64,000 bases of DNA from Massilia solisilvae (GCF_024753215.1 NZ_JANUGV010000002.1:930001-994000), one strand, 5' to 3'; shown: positions 31,564 through 40,415, counted from the first letter of the stretch. Notes: a model not told the origin generated them from the sequence alone. Translations and numbers: made by a program.

Positions 31564-32433
31564 ATGCGCTGGGAAGGTGATCGCGAAAGCAGCAACGTCG
31601 AGGACCTGCGCGGGCAGGGCGGGGGAGGCGGATTCGGCTTCGGCGGACGCTCGGTCGGCATCGGCACGATCGTCATTGCGCTGATCGGTTCGTGGTTCTT
31701 CGGCGTCTCGCCCGGCACCATCCTGAACCTGCTGACCGGCGGTGGCGCCCCCACGGTCCAGCAGGCCCCGCAGCAGCGCACCGGCCCCGAGGACGAGCAG
31801 ACCCGCTTCGTGCGCACGGTGCTGGCCTATACCGAGGACACCTGGACCGAGATCTTCCGCGAACACGGCGGCACCTACAAGCCGCCCACGCTGACCATTT
31901 TCGAGAACGCCACCCGCACCGGCTGCGGCCTTGGCCGCACCGCCGCCGGGCCGTTCTACTGCCCGGCCGACCAGCACGTGTATATCGACCTGGCCTTCTA
32001 CAACCTGATGCGCCAGCGCTTCCACGAATCGGGCGAGTTCGCGCAGGCCTACGTGATCGCGCACGAGGTGGGCCACCATGTGCAGAACCTCATGGGCATC
32101 ATGGACAAGGTGGATCGCAAGCGCCAGGCCATGGATGAAGCGCAGGCCAACGCGCTGTCGGTGCGGGTCGAGCTGCAGGCCGACTGCTTCGCCGGCGTGT
32201 GGGGCAACCGCACCAACCAGGCGAAGAATATCCTGGAGCAGGGCGACGTGGACTCGGCCCTGCACGCGGCCACCGCCATCGGCGACGACACGCTGCAGCG
32301 CCAGTCGCAAGGCGTGGTGGTCCCGGATTCGTTCACGCACGGCACCTCGGCGCAGCGCGTGCGCTGGTTCAAGCGCGGCATCGACAGCGGCGACGTGCGC
32401 CAGTGCGACACGTTCGGCGCTTCCCAACTGTAA
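31564..32433 (+). CDS. YpfJ-family neutral zinc metallopeptidase
   Basis: The 289-residue protein matches the 'putative neutral zinc metallopeptidase' family (E. coli YpfJ). A Gly-rich start (GQGGGGGFGFGGRSVG) is followed by one membrane helix (IGTIVIALIGSWFFGV). The zinc site is H167-E-x-x-H171 in AHEVGHHVQ, with a further acidic ligand probably in LQADCFAGVW. The domain faces the periplasm if the helix is an uncleaved anchor. Substrates are not known. It heads a likely stress cluster. Confidence 0.92.
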   Translation: MRWEGDRESSNVEDLRGQGGGGGFGFGGRSVGIGTIVIALIGSWFFGVSPGTILNLLTGGGAPTVQQAPQQRTGPEDEQTRFVRTVLAYTEDTWTEIFREHGGTYKPPTLTIFENATRTGCGLGRTAAGPFYCPADQHVYIDLAFYNLMRQRFHESGEFAQAYVIAHEVGHHVQNLMGIMDKVDRKRQAMDEAQANALSVRVELQADCFAGVWGNRTNQAKNILEQGDVDSALHAATAIGDDTLQRQSQGVVVPDSFTHGTSAQRVRWFKRGIDSGDVRQCDTFGASQL

Positions 32434-32551
32434 GAAGGCTTTCGTACCCGCAACCCTGTCGTCGTCTTTTCGAAGAAACCGCGTCAAAACGGGCTGTTCC
32501 TTTCCGTGCGCGTATCGCTATTGGCGACCGTTTGCCCTACCTTGGTTTCTC

Positions 32552-32573
32552 GCGCCCCACGCGGGCGCTTTGC
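32552..32573 (+). terminator. Possible weak terminator after the zinc peptidase gene
   Basis: A short stem GCGCCC/GGGCGC with a five-base loop is followed by TTTGCTT. The stem is only six pairs and the T run is broken, so read-through into the dehydrogenase gene is likely. Confidence 0.35.
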
Positions 32574-32603
32574 TTCCCACAAACGTTTGAGGAGGAGGAA
32601 TTT

Positions 32604-33791
32604 ATGCTGGCAATGAACTACCGCGGCCCGTACCGGGTTCGCGTCGGGCACAAACCCGATCCGGTGATCGAGCATCCTGGCGACGCCATCGTGCGCGTGA
32701 CACGCGCGTGCATCTGCGGTTCCGACCTGCACCTGTACCACGGGCTGGTGCCGGACACGCGCGTCGCCCACACCTTCGGCCACGAGTTCGTCGGCGTGGT
32801 GGAGCAAGTCGGCTCGGCGGTGGAAACGCTCAAGCCCGGCGACCGCGTGCTGGTGCCGTTCAACCTGTTCTGCGGCTCCTGCTTTTTCTGCCAGCGCGAA
32901 CTGTACAGCAACTGCCACAACACCAACCCGGAAGCCACCGCCGTGGGCGGCATCTACGGCTACTCGCACACCACCGGGGGCTACGACGGCGGCCAGGCCG
33001 AATACGTGCGCGTGCCGATGGCCGACGTGGGGCCGTACAAGATCCCGGAGGACATCGTCGACGACGACGCGGTGCTGCTGACCGACGCGCTGCCCACCGG
33101 CTACCAGGCGGCGGAAATGGGCGACATCAGCGAGGGCGACACGGTGGTCATCTTCGGCGCCGGCCCGATCGGCATCTTTGCCGCCAAGTCGGCCTGGCTG
33201 ATGGGCGCCGGCCGCGTGATCGTGGTGGACCACCTTGAATACCGGCTCGAGTTCGTCAAGCGTTACGCGCAGTGCGAGGTCATCAATTTCCGCGAGGTGA
33301 AGGACATGGCGCTGCACATCAAGAAGATGACCGACTGGCTGGGCGCGGACGTGTGCATCGACGCGGTCGGGTGCGAGGCATCGGGCAGCATGGCGCAGAC
33401 CATCACCGGGCGCTGGACCATGATGCAGGCGGGCGCCGCCACCGTGCTGCACTGGGCGATCAACTCGGTGCGCAAGGGCGGCAACGTGTCGATCGTGGGC
33501 GTGTACGGCCCGACCTTCAACGCGGTCCCGATCGGCAACGCCGTCAACAAGGGGCTGACCCTGCGCATGAACCAGGCCAGCGTCAAGCGCCACGTGCCGC
33601 ACCTGATCGAGCATATCCGCGCCGGGCGCCTGAACCCGAAGGAAATCATCACGCACCACGTGCCGCTGGAAGAGGTGTCGGACGCCTACCATATCTTCTC
33701 CAGCAAGCTCGACGAGTGCATCAAGCCGGTCCTGATCCCGCCGCGCGCCGGCAGCATTGCGCGCACGGCGGCAAGCAGCATCCTGCACTGA
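32604..33791 (+). CDS. Zinc-dependent alcohol dehydrogenase (formaldehyde dehydrogenase-like)
   Basis: The 395-residue medium-chain dehydrogenase has the catalytic zinc site (CICGSDLHLYHG, GHEFVGVVE), the structural-zinc cysteine cluster (FNLFCGSCFFCQRELYSNC) and an NAD-binding GAGPIGIFAA near residue 190. Overall it resembles glutathione-independent formaldehyde dehydrogenase-like or threonine-type dehydrogenases found next to stress genes. The DALPTGYQAAEMG stretch is typical of that group. A very strong ribosome-binding site (GGAGGAGGA) suggests high expression. The real substrate is unknown. Confidence 0.9.
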   Translation: MLAMNYRGPYRVRVGHKPDPVIEHPGDAIVRVTRACICGSDLHLYHGLVPDTRVAHTFGHEFVGVVEQVGSAVETLKPGDRVLVPFNLFCGSCFFCQRELYSNCHNTNPEATAVGGIYGYSHTTGGYDGGQAEYVRVPMADVGPYKIPEDIVDDDAVLLTDALPTGYQAAEMGDISEGDTVVIFGAGPIGIFAAKSAWLMGAGRVIVVDHLEYRLEFVKRYAQCEVINFREVKDMALHIKKMTDWLGADVCIDAVGCEASGSMAQTITGRWTMMQAGAATVLHWAINSVRKGGNVSIVGVYGPTFNAVPIGNAVNKGLTLRMNQASVKRHVPHLIEHIRAGRLNPKEIITHHVPLEEVSDAYHIFSSKLDECIKPVLIPPRAGSIARTAASSILH

Positions 33792-33802
33792 AGGAGAACG
33801 GA

Positions 33803-34396
33803 ATGGACAACGACATCGCCCGCCGCGACCAGGCGCAACAGCGTCACAACCCGCACCACCACGGCCACGTGGACTACGACCGCCAGATGGACTTCCATCT
33901 CGACCGCCAGCGGCCGTCGCGCGAACAGCTGCAGCACATTCAGGGCTGGGGCGCGGACCTGGACCGCAAGAACCGCCCGGCGGTGCCGATGGAGCACATG
34001 CCGCCGCGCTTCATCGACCCGCAGCCGGGCCAGCCGGTGCAGCAGGCCCAGACCGTGGAAGTGTTCTGCTCGCCCGAGCGGCCCGGCATCACCCCCATCT
34101 TCGGCACCGCGCAACCGCCCAAAGGCCTGTCCGGCATGATACGCCGCGCCGCCTACAAGCAGACCGAGAACGACATCCGCCACTGGCTGATGCTGCTGCT
34201 GGCCGACCGGGTCAACGTGGTCGAAGGGGTCATCGACGACCTCGCGCACGGCCACGTGCCCAATGTGCTGGGCGAAATGGGCATCAGGGCCGAAATGCGC
34301 CACAACCCGGCCGGACTGGTGAAAAAGGCGGCCATCGTCACTGCGCTGGCCGGCGCCACCTGGTATCTGATGAGCAGCCGCCGCAGCCGGCGTTGA
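33803..34396 (+). CDS. His-rich protein with C-terminal membrane segment, unknown function
   Basis: The 197-residue protein begins polar and His/Gln-rich (RRDQAQQRHNPHHHGHVDYD), has a Pro-rich middle, a PGITPIFGTAQPPKGLSGMI segment, a helical part (DIRHWLMLLLADRVNVVEGV) and a last membrane helix (AAIVTALAGATWYLMSS) with an Arg-rich end, consistent with a tail-anchored protein. I recognise no characterised family. It starts 11 bases after the dehydrogenase gene with AAGGAG, so it is in the same operon. Confidence 0.75.
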   Translation: MDNDIARRDQAQQRHNPHHHGHVDYDRQMDFHLDRQRPSREQLQHIQGWGADLDRKNRPAVPMEHMPPRFIDPQPGQPVQQAQTVEVFCSPERPGITPIFGTAQPPKGLSGMIRRAAYKQTENDIRHWLMLLLADRVNVVEGVIDDLAHGHVPNVLGEMGIRAEMRHNPAGLVKKAAIVTALAGATWYLMSSRRSRR

Positions 34397-34423
34397 CCCG
34401 GCCCATGTAGCCCGGATAGATGA

Positions 34424-34450
34424 CGGCCGTCGTTCCGGCTTCCGCCGGGA
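34424..34450. repeat. Half copy of the long palindromic intergenic element
   Basis: GCCGTCGTTCCGGCTTCCGC followed by CGGGACCGGC matches one outer arm region of the elements at 5871, 9134 and 36385, without the CATGCTGAG inner arms. It lies after the His-rich gene. Confidence 0.6.
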
Positions 34451-34458
34451 CCGGCAAC

Positions 34459-34494
34459 GCCCCGCGATTGGTTCCTCCGATCGCGGGGCTTTTT
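34459..34494 (+). terminator. Rho-independent terminator of the dehydrogenase operon
   Basis: Ten-base arms GCCCCGCGAT (34459-34468) and ATCGCGGGGC (34480-34489) enclose an 11-base loop and are followed by TTTTT. It closes the transcript that ends with the His-rich membrane gene and separates it from the protease gene. Confidence 0.9.
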
Positions 34495-34615
34495 GCGCTT
34501 GAGCAAACCCTTCCGTTGAAGCTCGTCCAAACTTCCAAAGTGCCCAGCTCGCTTGTGCGCTGAGAACGGATACCGCAAGGCGGCGGCCCGCCGACCACTT
34601 CAACGAGGAGTCACC

Positions 34616-36364
34616 ATGAACATGCGTAAAACCCTGCTGGCCGCGTCGCTCGGCGCGATCTCCCTGTCGCTCTGTGGCTGGGCGGCGGCGGCGCCGATGA
34701 TGAGCGCGCCGCAACTGCAGTCGAAGCAGGCGGCGGCGTCGCTGGTGTCGCAACTGTCCAAGCAGCTGGCCAGCCGCGGCCTGGACGCCAACCACGGCTT
34801 CGCGGTCAAGGTCCAGCATCCCGGCGTGCAGGGCACGCAGGTGGTACGCGTGCAGCATACCTACAAGGGTGTGCCGGTGTTCGGCTCGGAATCGGTGGTG
34901 GTGGTCGATGGGACGGGCCACATCGTGTCCGAATCCGCGTCCGACCGCCGCAGCCAGCTCGGCAAGGGCGGCGCAGCCGTGGATATCGACGTCAAGCCAT
35001 CGATCTCGTCCAAGGCCGCGATCGACGCCGCGCTGGTCTCGGTCGGCCCGAGCGCCACGCACCTGGCCCCGCCGAGCGCCGACCTGATCATCTTCCCGGT
35101 GATGAAGACCGAACGCGTGCCGGCCGCGCTGAACAAGCCCGAATCCGAGCTCAACGCGCTCGATGTGCAGGACGTGGTGGACCACTACGAGCTGGCCTAC
35201 CTGGTGCACACCCGCGCGGTGGTGGCGGACAGGCCGGTGTACCGCGACACGGTGGTGAACGCGAAGGACGCGCACGTGATCGACCAGTGGAACATGCTGC
35301 AGACGGTGATCGGCGTGGGCAAGAGCCAGTACAACGGCGAGGTCCCGATCAGCACCACGCTGGTCAACGGCACCTACCAGATGAAGGACAGCACGCGCGG
35401 CAAAGGCGGCGCGTATGGCGCGATGGCGATCACCAACGCCAATCACGGCAGCAGCGCCGGCCTCATTTACACCAACAGCACCAACACCTGGGGCGACGGC
35501 AAGCAGTACATCGAAGGCGGCAGCACCACCAACGCCAACGGCCAGACCGCGGCGGTGAACGCGATGTGGGGGTTGATGAACACCTACGACACGCTCAAGA
35601 ACGTGATGGGCTGGCTGTCGCTGGACGGCCACGACACGGCCACCTACATCGCGGCCCACGTCAACACCGCTTACGACAATGCGTACTACAGCGACACCTG
35701 CCGCTGCATGTTCATCGGCGACGGCTCGATGTTCTACAGCCTGGGCTCGAACGACGTGATCGGCCACGAGATGGGGCACGGCGTCACGGCGGCGACTTCG
35801 AACCTGACCTATTCGGGCGAATCGGGCGGCCTGAACGAATCGAGCTCGGACATCAACGGCGAAGTGGTGGAAGCCTACGCGCGCGCGGGCGGCAAGGGCG
35901 ACACGGTTCCGCTCACCGGCAACGACTGGGTGATGGGCAAGGAAATCAGCAAGAACGGCACGCCGCTGCGCTGGATGTACAAGCCGAGCAAGGACGGCAG
36001 CAGCCCGGACGCGTGGAGCACCTCGATCAAGCGGCTCGACGTCCATTACAGCAGCGGGCCGAACAACCGCATGTTCTACTTCCTGTCGCAGGGCTCGAAC
36101 GCGGACAAGAACAGCGACCAGTACAGCAAATACCTGGTGAAGAATCCGGGCGCGATGAGCGGTATCGGGCTGGACAAGGCGTATCGCATCTGGTTTAAGG
36201 CCAACACCACCAAGTTCACCTCGAGCACCAACTATGCGGACGCGCGCAACAAGATGATCGAGGCGGCCGAGGAACTGTACGGGAAGGGCAGCAAGGAAGC
36301 GATTGCGGTGCAGCGCGCTTACGCGGCGATCAATGTCGGCGCGGACGTGGACGAGAGCCAGTAG
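34616..36364 (+). CDS. Secreted thermolysin-like (M4) zinc metalloprotease
   Basis: The 582-residue precursor has a signal peptide (residues 1-26, ending GWAAAA), an FTP/PepSY-type propeptide (about 30-230) and the M4 catalytic domain. The zinc site is H384-E385-x-x-H388 (IGHEMGHGV) with the third ligand in GLNESSSDINGEVVE (E408). The C-terminal half has HYSSGPNNRMFYFLSQG with the catalytic histidine that corresponds to H231 of thermolysin. It is probably secreted and active after removal of the propeptide. It is a single-gene unit with ribosome-binding site GAGGAG. Confidence 0.95.
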   Translation: MNMRKTLLAASLGAISLSLCGWAAAAPMMSAPQLQSKQAAASLVSQLSKQLASRGLDANHGFAVKVQHPGVQGTQVVRVQHTYKGVPVFGSESVVVVDGTGHIVSESASDRRSQLGKGGAAVDIDVKPSISSKAAIDAALVSVGPSATHLAPPSADLIIFPVMKTERVPAALNKPESELNALDVQDVVDHYELAYLVHTRAVVADRPVYRDTVVNAKDAHVIDQWNMLQTVIGVGKSQYNGEVPISTTLVNGTYQMKDSTRGKGGAYGAMAITNANHGSSAGLIYTNSTNTWGDGKQYIEGGSTTNANGQTAAVNAMWGLMNTYDTLKNVMGWLSLDGHDTATYIAAHVNTAYDNAYYSDTCRCMFIGDGSMFYSLGSNDVIGHEMGHGVTAATSNLTYSGESGGLNESSSDINGEVVEAYARAGGKGDTVPLTGNDWVMGKEISKNGTPLRWMYKPSKDGSSPDAWSTSIKRLDVHYSSGPNNRMFYFLSQGSNADKNSDQYSKYLVKNPGAMSGIGLDKAYRIWFKANTTKFTSSTNYADARNKMIEAAEELYGKGSKEAIAVQRAYAAINVGADVDESQ

Positions 36365-36384
36365 CCGGCGCGCATTGCCAACCA

Positions 36385-36462
36385 CCGTCGTCCCGGCGAA
36401 CGCGGGACCCGTGCCGAGGTCCGACGCTCGGCATGGACCCCGGCCTTCGCCGGGGCGACGGG
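36385..36462. repeat. Long palindromic intergenic element, copy 3
   Basis: Outer arms CCGTCGTCCCGGCG and CGCCGGGGCGACGG and inner arms GTGCCGAG and CTCGGCAT form a long hairpin. It again fills a gap between convergent genes (the M4 protease and the M23 peptidase). Confidence 0.82.
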
Positions 36463-36486
36463 GAGTCGGTCAAGCCCGTGGTCACC

Positions 36487-37185
36487 CTACCGTTCCAGCA
36501 GCGGGTAGGGGTTCACCGGGGTGCCTTTCCACCACTGCTTTTCCGGCGTGAGCTCGATCAGCGCAAAGTGCAGGTGCGGCGCCTTCGCGTCCGCGTTGCC
36601 GGTGCTGCCCACGTAGCCCACCAGGTCCCCGCGCTTGAGCGTCATCCCTTCCTTCAGTCCTTCGGCATAGCGGTCCAGGTGCGCGTAGTAGTAGGCGTAC
36701 TTTTCCTCCGGATCGAACTGGTACACCGTCAGCCCGCCCGGCTTGCTCTTGAATAGCTTGACCACCTTGCCGTCGCCGGCCGCCAGCACGTGCGTGCCTT
36801 GCGGCGCCATGATGTCCAGCGCCTCGTGCTTGCGCGCGCTGCCGCGCTGCTGGTCGAAGGTGTCGCTGATGTCGCCCGCCTTCACGCCCTCGACCGGCAC
36901 CAGCAGTTTGCCGCCGCCGCTTGCCAGCCGGGGCAGCGTCGACAGCACGGTGGCCGTCACCGGGTCGGGCCGCAGCGGCAGGTCGGCCTCGGTCAGGTCA
37001 GGCTCGATCTTCGGCGGGTCGGCCAGCCGCACCTGTTCGCCCTGAGGCGGCGGCGGCGGCAGCGCATGGCCGGTCGCCGTCACCACCGGCTGGGGGGCCT
37101 GCGCGGCAGGCAACTGGCTCAGCCAGGCAAACAGAGCGCCCGCGCCCACCAGCACGCCGAACAGGAAAGTGAGCAGCCATCGCAT
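36487..37185 (-). CDS. M23-family peptidoglycan endopeptidase, membrane-anchored
   Basis: The 232-residue protein has an N-terminal helix (WLLTFLFGVLVGAGALFAWL) that likely anchors it, a Pro-rich linker (ALPPPPPQGE) and the LytM/M23 domain (about 95-225). Zinc ligands are H120 and D124 (HEALDIMAPQG) and H206 in APHLHF. The HxLHF and G(STGN) segments are intact, so it may cut cross-links rather than being an EnvC-like activator. It is 21 bases from the L,D-transpeptidase-like gene upstream on the same strand; the pair probably works on the cell wall together. Confidence 0.92.
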   Translation of the reverse strand: MRWLLTFLFGVLVGAGALFAWLSQLPAAQAPQPVVTATGHALPPPPPQGEQVRLADPPKIEPDLTEADLPLRPDPVTATVLSTLPRLASGGGKLLVPVEGVKAGDISDTFDQQRGSARKHEALDIMAPQGTHVLAAGDGKVVKLFKSKPGGLTVYQFDPEEKYAYYYAHLDRYAEGLKEGMTLKRGDLVGYVGSTGNADAKAPHLHFALIELTPEKQWWKGTPVNPYPLLER

Positions 37186-37206
37186 GTGCGCCTCCTCGGG
37201 TCAGGG

Positions 37207-38166
37207 TCATTCCTCCAGCACGACGTCGGTGCCCGCGGCGACCAGTTGCGCCACTTCGGCCGCGCTCCAGTTGGTCAGGCGGATGCAGCCGTGCGATTCC
37301 GTCTTGCCGATCGTGGACGGCACCGGGGTGCCGTGGATGCCGTAGTGCGGCTTGGACAGGTCGATCCAGGCCACGCCCACCGGGTTGTTCGGGCCGGGCT
37401 TGACGGTGGTCTTCTTGTCGCCCGGCGAAGCGTCCCAGAACAGCTTGGGGTTGTAGTGGTAGGTCGGGTTGTGCAGCACGCCCTGGACCTTCCAGTTCCC
37501 GATCGGCAGCGGGTCGTGCTCGCTGCCGGTGGACGCCGGATACTGTGCGACCTGCTTGCCGGCCGCGTCGAACAGCATCAGCACCTTCTGGCTGTTCGAG
37601 ACCGCGACCCTGGCCGCCTTCGGCAGCGCCGCGGCGCCCAGTACGTTGGGCACCAGCAGCTGTTCGCCGGCGCGGCCCAGGTTCTTGCCGGGGTTAAGCC
37701 GTTCGAGCAGGGCAGGGCTGGCGTGGAAGCGCTCGCCCAGCGCCTCGGCCGGGCTGGCAAAGCCAAGGGCCGGCAGTTCGGCCTTGGCCATCATGTCCTC
37801 GGGCACCTGGCGGTAGGGGCCGGCCGCGTCGGCCTCGGTGACCGTGTAGCCCACCAGCGCGGGCGCGCTGTCGGTGTTCAGGGCGTTGAAGGTGGCGTCG
37901 TCCAGTTTGCCGGTGGGCGCGAGCCCGCGCGACTTCTGGAAGCCGGCCAGGGCCTGGCGCATGTTCGAGCCGTAAGCACCGTCGATTTCGCCAGGCGAAA
38001 AATGGGCGCGGTCCAGCAGCACCTGGGCGCGCAGCAGGCGGCCGGCCTGCCCGGCCTCAACCTGGTTCTGGTTGTCCGCGGCCGTGGGCGCGGGGAGTTG
38101 CTGGGCGAGGGCGGGCAAGCTTGCAGCCAGCCACGCGAAGAGGAGCGGGTACTTCGTTCGATTCAC
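37207..38166 (-). CDS. L,D-transpeptidase (YkuD) with peptidoglycan-binding domain
   Basis: From GTG 38166 the protein has 319 residues: a signal peptide (residues 1-22, [14 protein letters not shown]), a peptidoglycan-binding repeat (about 42-97, [20 protein letters not shown]), a LysM-like middle part (GYTVTEADA ... [10 protein letters not shown]) and the YkuD catalytic domain (185-319). Its motif is HGT...SHGCIRLTN with H278, H292 and catalytic C294. Such enzymes form 3-3 cross-links or attach proteins to peptidoglycan. Longer in-frame starts up to 38730 run into the ferredoxin gene on the other strand and are rejected. It is followed by the M23 gene. Confidence 0.92.
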   Translation of the reverse strand: MNRTKYPLLFAWLAASLPALAQQLPAPTAADNQNQVEAGQAGRLLRAQVLLDRAHFSPGEIDGAYGSNMRQALAGFQKSRGLAPTGKLDDATFNALNTDSAPALVGYTVTEADAAGPYRQVPEDMMAKAELPALGFASPAEALGERFHASPALLERLNPGKNLGRAGEQLLVPNVLGAAALPKAARVAVSNSQKVLMLFDAAGKQVAQYPASTGSEHDPLPIGNWKVQGVLHNPTYHYNPKLFWDASPGDKKTTVKPGPNNPVGVAWIDLSKPHYGIHGTPVPSTIGKTESHGCIRLTNWSAAEVAQLVAAGTDVVLEE

Positions 38167-38277
38167 AGGATCACCATTGCAAACGACGATGGGGCCCAGC
38201 GTAGTGCCGGGCCCGTCAGGGGTCTGTGCGCGAACGAACTCAGGCGCGTGGCGCCGCCAGCGGCTACAATCGCCGCA

Positions 38278-38580
38278 ATGAGCAAGGAATTTACCGTGAC
38301 CCTGTTGCCCTCCGGCTGGTGCTTTGCCGTGCCGGCGGGCGAACCGATCCTGCGCGCGGCCGAGGCTGCGGGATTCGAGCTTCCCAGTTCGTGCCGCAAC
38401 GGCACCTGCCGCACTTGCCTGTGCCGAAAGGAAAGCGGCGAGGTGCGCTACCTGGTCGAGTGGCCCGGCTTGTCGTTCGACGAAAAGCGCGAGGGCGACA
38501 TCCTGCCGTGCGTGGCCGTGCCGGTCACCGACGTCGTGCTGCGCGCCCCGCTGGCGCGCCGCCTTGCCTGGCCCGAATGA
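38278..38580 (+). CDS. Plant-type 2Fe-2S ferredoxin
   Basis: The 100-residue protein carries the cluster motif C-x4-C-x2-C ([18 protein letters not shown]) with a fourth cysteine near residue 77 (ILPCVAVP). The start [20 protein letters not shown] and spacing fit short 2Fe-2S ferredoxins that act as electron carriers in the cytoplasm. Partner unknown; it stands alone and diverges from the L,D-transpeptidase gene. Confidence 0.92.
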   Translation: MSKEFTVTLLPSGWCFAVPAGEPILRAAEAAGFELPSSCRNGTCRTCLCRKESGEVRYLVEWPGLSFDEKREGDILPCVAVPVTDVVLRAPLARRLAWPE

Positions 38581-38711
38581 CGCGCGCTTTCCCGCGCACG
38601 ATTGAAAACTGCCCAAGTTCTTCCATGCTAGTCTGATTGCAGACGGCGATTGTCCGGGCCGGGCCGCCATCGGGCAGCCGCGCCGTTTTTCTTTCAACAG
38701 GGAGGACCAGC

Positions 38712-38903
38712 ATGAGCAAACAGAAGGCATCCAGCGGCAGCCAGAGCCGCCAGTCCGCCGGCAACATGTCGGAAGAGGACCAGGCCAAGCAACGCGCAGG
38801 CGTCAAGCAAAAGAGCAGCCAGAACAGCATGGCGCGCCAGAAGGCCGGCAGCCAACAGGGCGCTGGCGGCGGCGCCAAGCAGGGCTACAAGAAGGGTTCC
38901 TGA
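38712..38903 (+). CDS. Small Gln/Lys/Ser-rich protein, unknown function
   Basis: The 63-residue protein is of low complexity and hydrophilic ([20 protein letters not shown], ending [14 protein letters not shown]). It has a strong ribosome-binding site (GGGAGGA). Composition resembles intrinsically disordered stress or nucleoid-associated small proteins, but this is an impression and not a match. It is the first of a run of small genes. Confidence 0.65.
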   Translation: MSKQKASSGSQSRQSAGNMSEEDQAKQRAGVKQKSSQNSMARQKAGSQQGAGGGAKQGYKKGS

Positions 38904-39038
38904 ACCACCGGCGGCCTGAACGGCGCCGGCGCCGCCCGGTTCGTGGCGGCGCAGCGACGGCCAGGTCCGCCGCTTGATTCAGGATAACGGCCCGCGCCAG
39001 CGGGATTGTTACGATCAACCTTGGCAGAAAGGACGAGC

Positions 39039-39221
39039 ATGAAGAAATGCGATGCGCGGCCTGCGGCGGCTGCAGGCGAGCCGCGGCGCGGCCATCAGAC
39101 GCCCGACCCCGAAACGCCGCCACCGACCCGCACGCCAGACCAGCAGCCGGACGAGTATCCGGCCCCGACCCACGCCCCGGTCCAGGAACCGAGGATGCCG
39201 GAGCCGCCGATCAAGGCCTGA
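39039..39221 (+). CDS. Small proline-rich protein, unknown function
   Basis: The 60-residue product is rich in Pro, Glu, Asp and Thr (PDPETPPPTRTPDQQPDEYP) and would be disordered. AAAGGA precedes the start. There is no signal peptide and no recognised domain. Codon choice and a fair ribosome-binding site argue for a real gene, but composition alone cannot prove it. Confidence 0.55.
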   Translation: MKKCDARPAAAAGEPRRGHQTPDPETPPPTRTPDQQPDEYPAPTHAPVQEPRMPEPPIKA

Positions 39222-39226
39222 TGCGC

Positions 39227-39433
39227 TCAGCGCTTGCCGCGCTGCGGCTCGTGCGGGTGACCGCCGTGGTGGTTGCCGTTGTCGCCGTGCTGGCGGCTCG
39301 GCAGCGGCGGGATCTGGCGGATCATTTCCTCGGTCTCTTCCTGGGCCGGGGTTTTCTCGCCGCTGCCGATGTCGGGTTCCTCAAGATAGGGGCGGCCCTT
39401 GTGGGCCGGGTCGGTGGAATGGGGACGTGCCAT
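39227..39433 (-). CDS. Small hydrophilic protein, unknown function
   Basis: The 68-residue product (MARPHSTDPAHKGRPYLEEP at the start, a PAQEETEEMIRQIPPLPSRQ centre, a His/Gly-rich end) has GGAG well placed before the ATG at 39433. No domain is recognised. It converges on the proline-rich small gene with five bases between the stops. Confidence 0.55.
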   Translation of the reverse strand: MARPHSTDPAHKGRPYLEEPDIGSGEKTPAQEETEEMIRQIPPLPSRQHGDNGNHHGGHPHEPQRGKR

Positions 39434-39619
39434 GTTGCGCTCCAAATGCGTAATGAATAAAGGTCATCCTAGCAGCACCGTGGCGGCGATTGGCGCGCAA
39501 TAGTCCAGGTGTTGCTTATCGGCTACAGAAGTTGCCGATGGTGTCAACCGTCACAAGTGCGTCATCGTTTGATGCATAGAATGACTTATAAGTCAGTATC
39601 AGCTTCACCTTGGAGACAC

Positions 39620-39760
39620 ATGATGGGCAACTCCCTGCACAATAAAATCTACCTCGGCCGCAGCTCGTTCCTGGGCTCGCGTCGTTGGCAAGTTGCGATG
39701 GTCTGCGGCGTGCTTGCAGCGGGATTGCTGACCTGGGCCGGATTGCGCGGCTGGCACTAA
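39620..39760 (+). CDS. Small single-span membrane protein, unknown function
   Basis: The 46-residue protein has a short polar start (GNSLHNKIYLGRSSFLGSRR) and one membrane helix (VAMVCGVLAAGLLTWAGL). TTGGAGA lies just upstream of the two adjacent ATG codons (39620 and 39623). Small membrane proteins of this size often regulate a larger membrane partner, but none is identifiable here. Confidence 0.55.
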   Translation: MMGNSLHNKIYLGRSSFLGSRRWQVAMVCGVLAAGLLTWAGLRGWH

Positions 39761-39825
39761 GGTCCAGTGGTTGCCGCCGGGCGGCGGGGCGGGTACGATG
39801 TCGCCCTTGCGAAGAAAAGGCGGCA

Positions 39826-40197
39826 ATGAAAGACCAACAACTGACCATCGACGAACTCGACGCGCTCGAATTCATCCGGCGCGGCGCCCGCACCGACCGG
39901 TACAACGCCTGCGTCGGCCGTAACGCCAAGAAGCTGGCCGGGCTCAAGCTGATCCAGTATGCGCGCAACGGCAGTGTCGCGCTGACCGACAAGGGCGCGC
40001 AGGAATTGTTCCTGCGCCGCTGCATCGCGGCGCTGCAGGCACTGCAGGCCGACCCGCTGGCGCCGATCGACGCCGACGTTGTCCAGTTTCTCGGCCGTAA
40101 GTCGCACATTGCCGTGCGCGAAGAGGGCGGCTTTACTCTCACCGACAAGGGCCGCGAATCGCTGGCCGACATCGCCGGCCAGCACGGCGCGCGCTAG
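39826..40197 (+). CDS. Winged-helix-like hypothetical protein with two similar halves
   Basis: The 123-residue protein contains two ALTDKG/TLTDKG motifs (VALTDKGAQELFLRRC and GFTLTDKGRESLADIA), each at the end of a small helix-strand unit, resembling the winged-helix signature of some MarR/transcription factors. It begins with KDQQLTIDELDALEFIRRGA. It may bind nucleic acid; no partner is known. Its stop codon overlaps that of the next gene on the other strand by three bases. Confidence 0.65.
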   Translation: MKDQQLTIDELDALEFIRRGARTDRYNACVGRNAKKLAGLKLIQYARNGSVALTDKGAQELFLRRCIAALQALQADPLAPIDADVVQFLGRKSHIAVREEGGFTLTDKGRESLADIAGQHGAR

Positions 40198-40415
40198 CCG
40201 TGGCTGGGCGGACGGCGCTTGTGCGGCTGCAGCAGGCAGCGCACGGCGATTTCCGGCGGCACGTTCATGGTCGCCAGGAAGGCGGCCGCTTTCTGCACCC
40301 CGAGCGTCGGGATCGAGGCGATCGCCTGGTTGATCAGGTCGCGCGTGCGCAGGTCGGTGCGCTGCAGCCGCTGGCCCGGTTCGAGCGCGGGCAGGTCAAT
40401 ATCGGTGGTGGACAT
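40194..40415 (-). CDS. Small hypothetical protein
   Basis: The 73-residue protein has a STTDIDLPALEPGQRLQRTD start and a helical end (IPTLGVQKAAAFLATMNVPP) followed by EIAVRCLLQPHKRRPPSHG. The GGGG before the ATG at 40415 is a fair ribosome-binding site. I recognise no family. Its 3' end overlaps the stop of the winged-helix-like gene. Confidence 0.6.
   Translation of the reverse strand: MSTTDIDLPALEPGQRLQRTDLRTRDLINQAIASIPTLGVQKAAAFLATMNVPPEIAVRCLLQPHKRRPPSHG

Noticed and set aside
33686..36385. An 899-codon minus-strand open frame opposite the M4 protease and the His-rich gene
   Set aside because: Shadow frame spanning two real genes and a terminator.
38167..38730. N-terminal extension of the L,D-transpeptidase gene
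   Set aside because: It would cover the complete ferredoxin gene on the other strand; GTG 38166 opens with a signal peptide.
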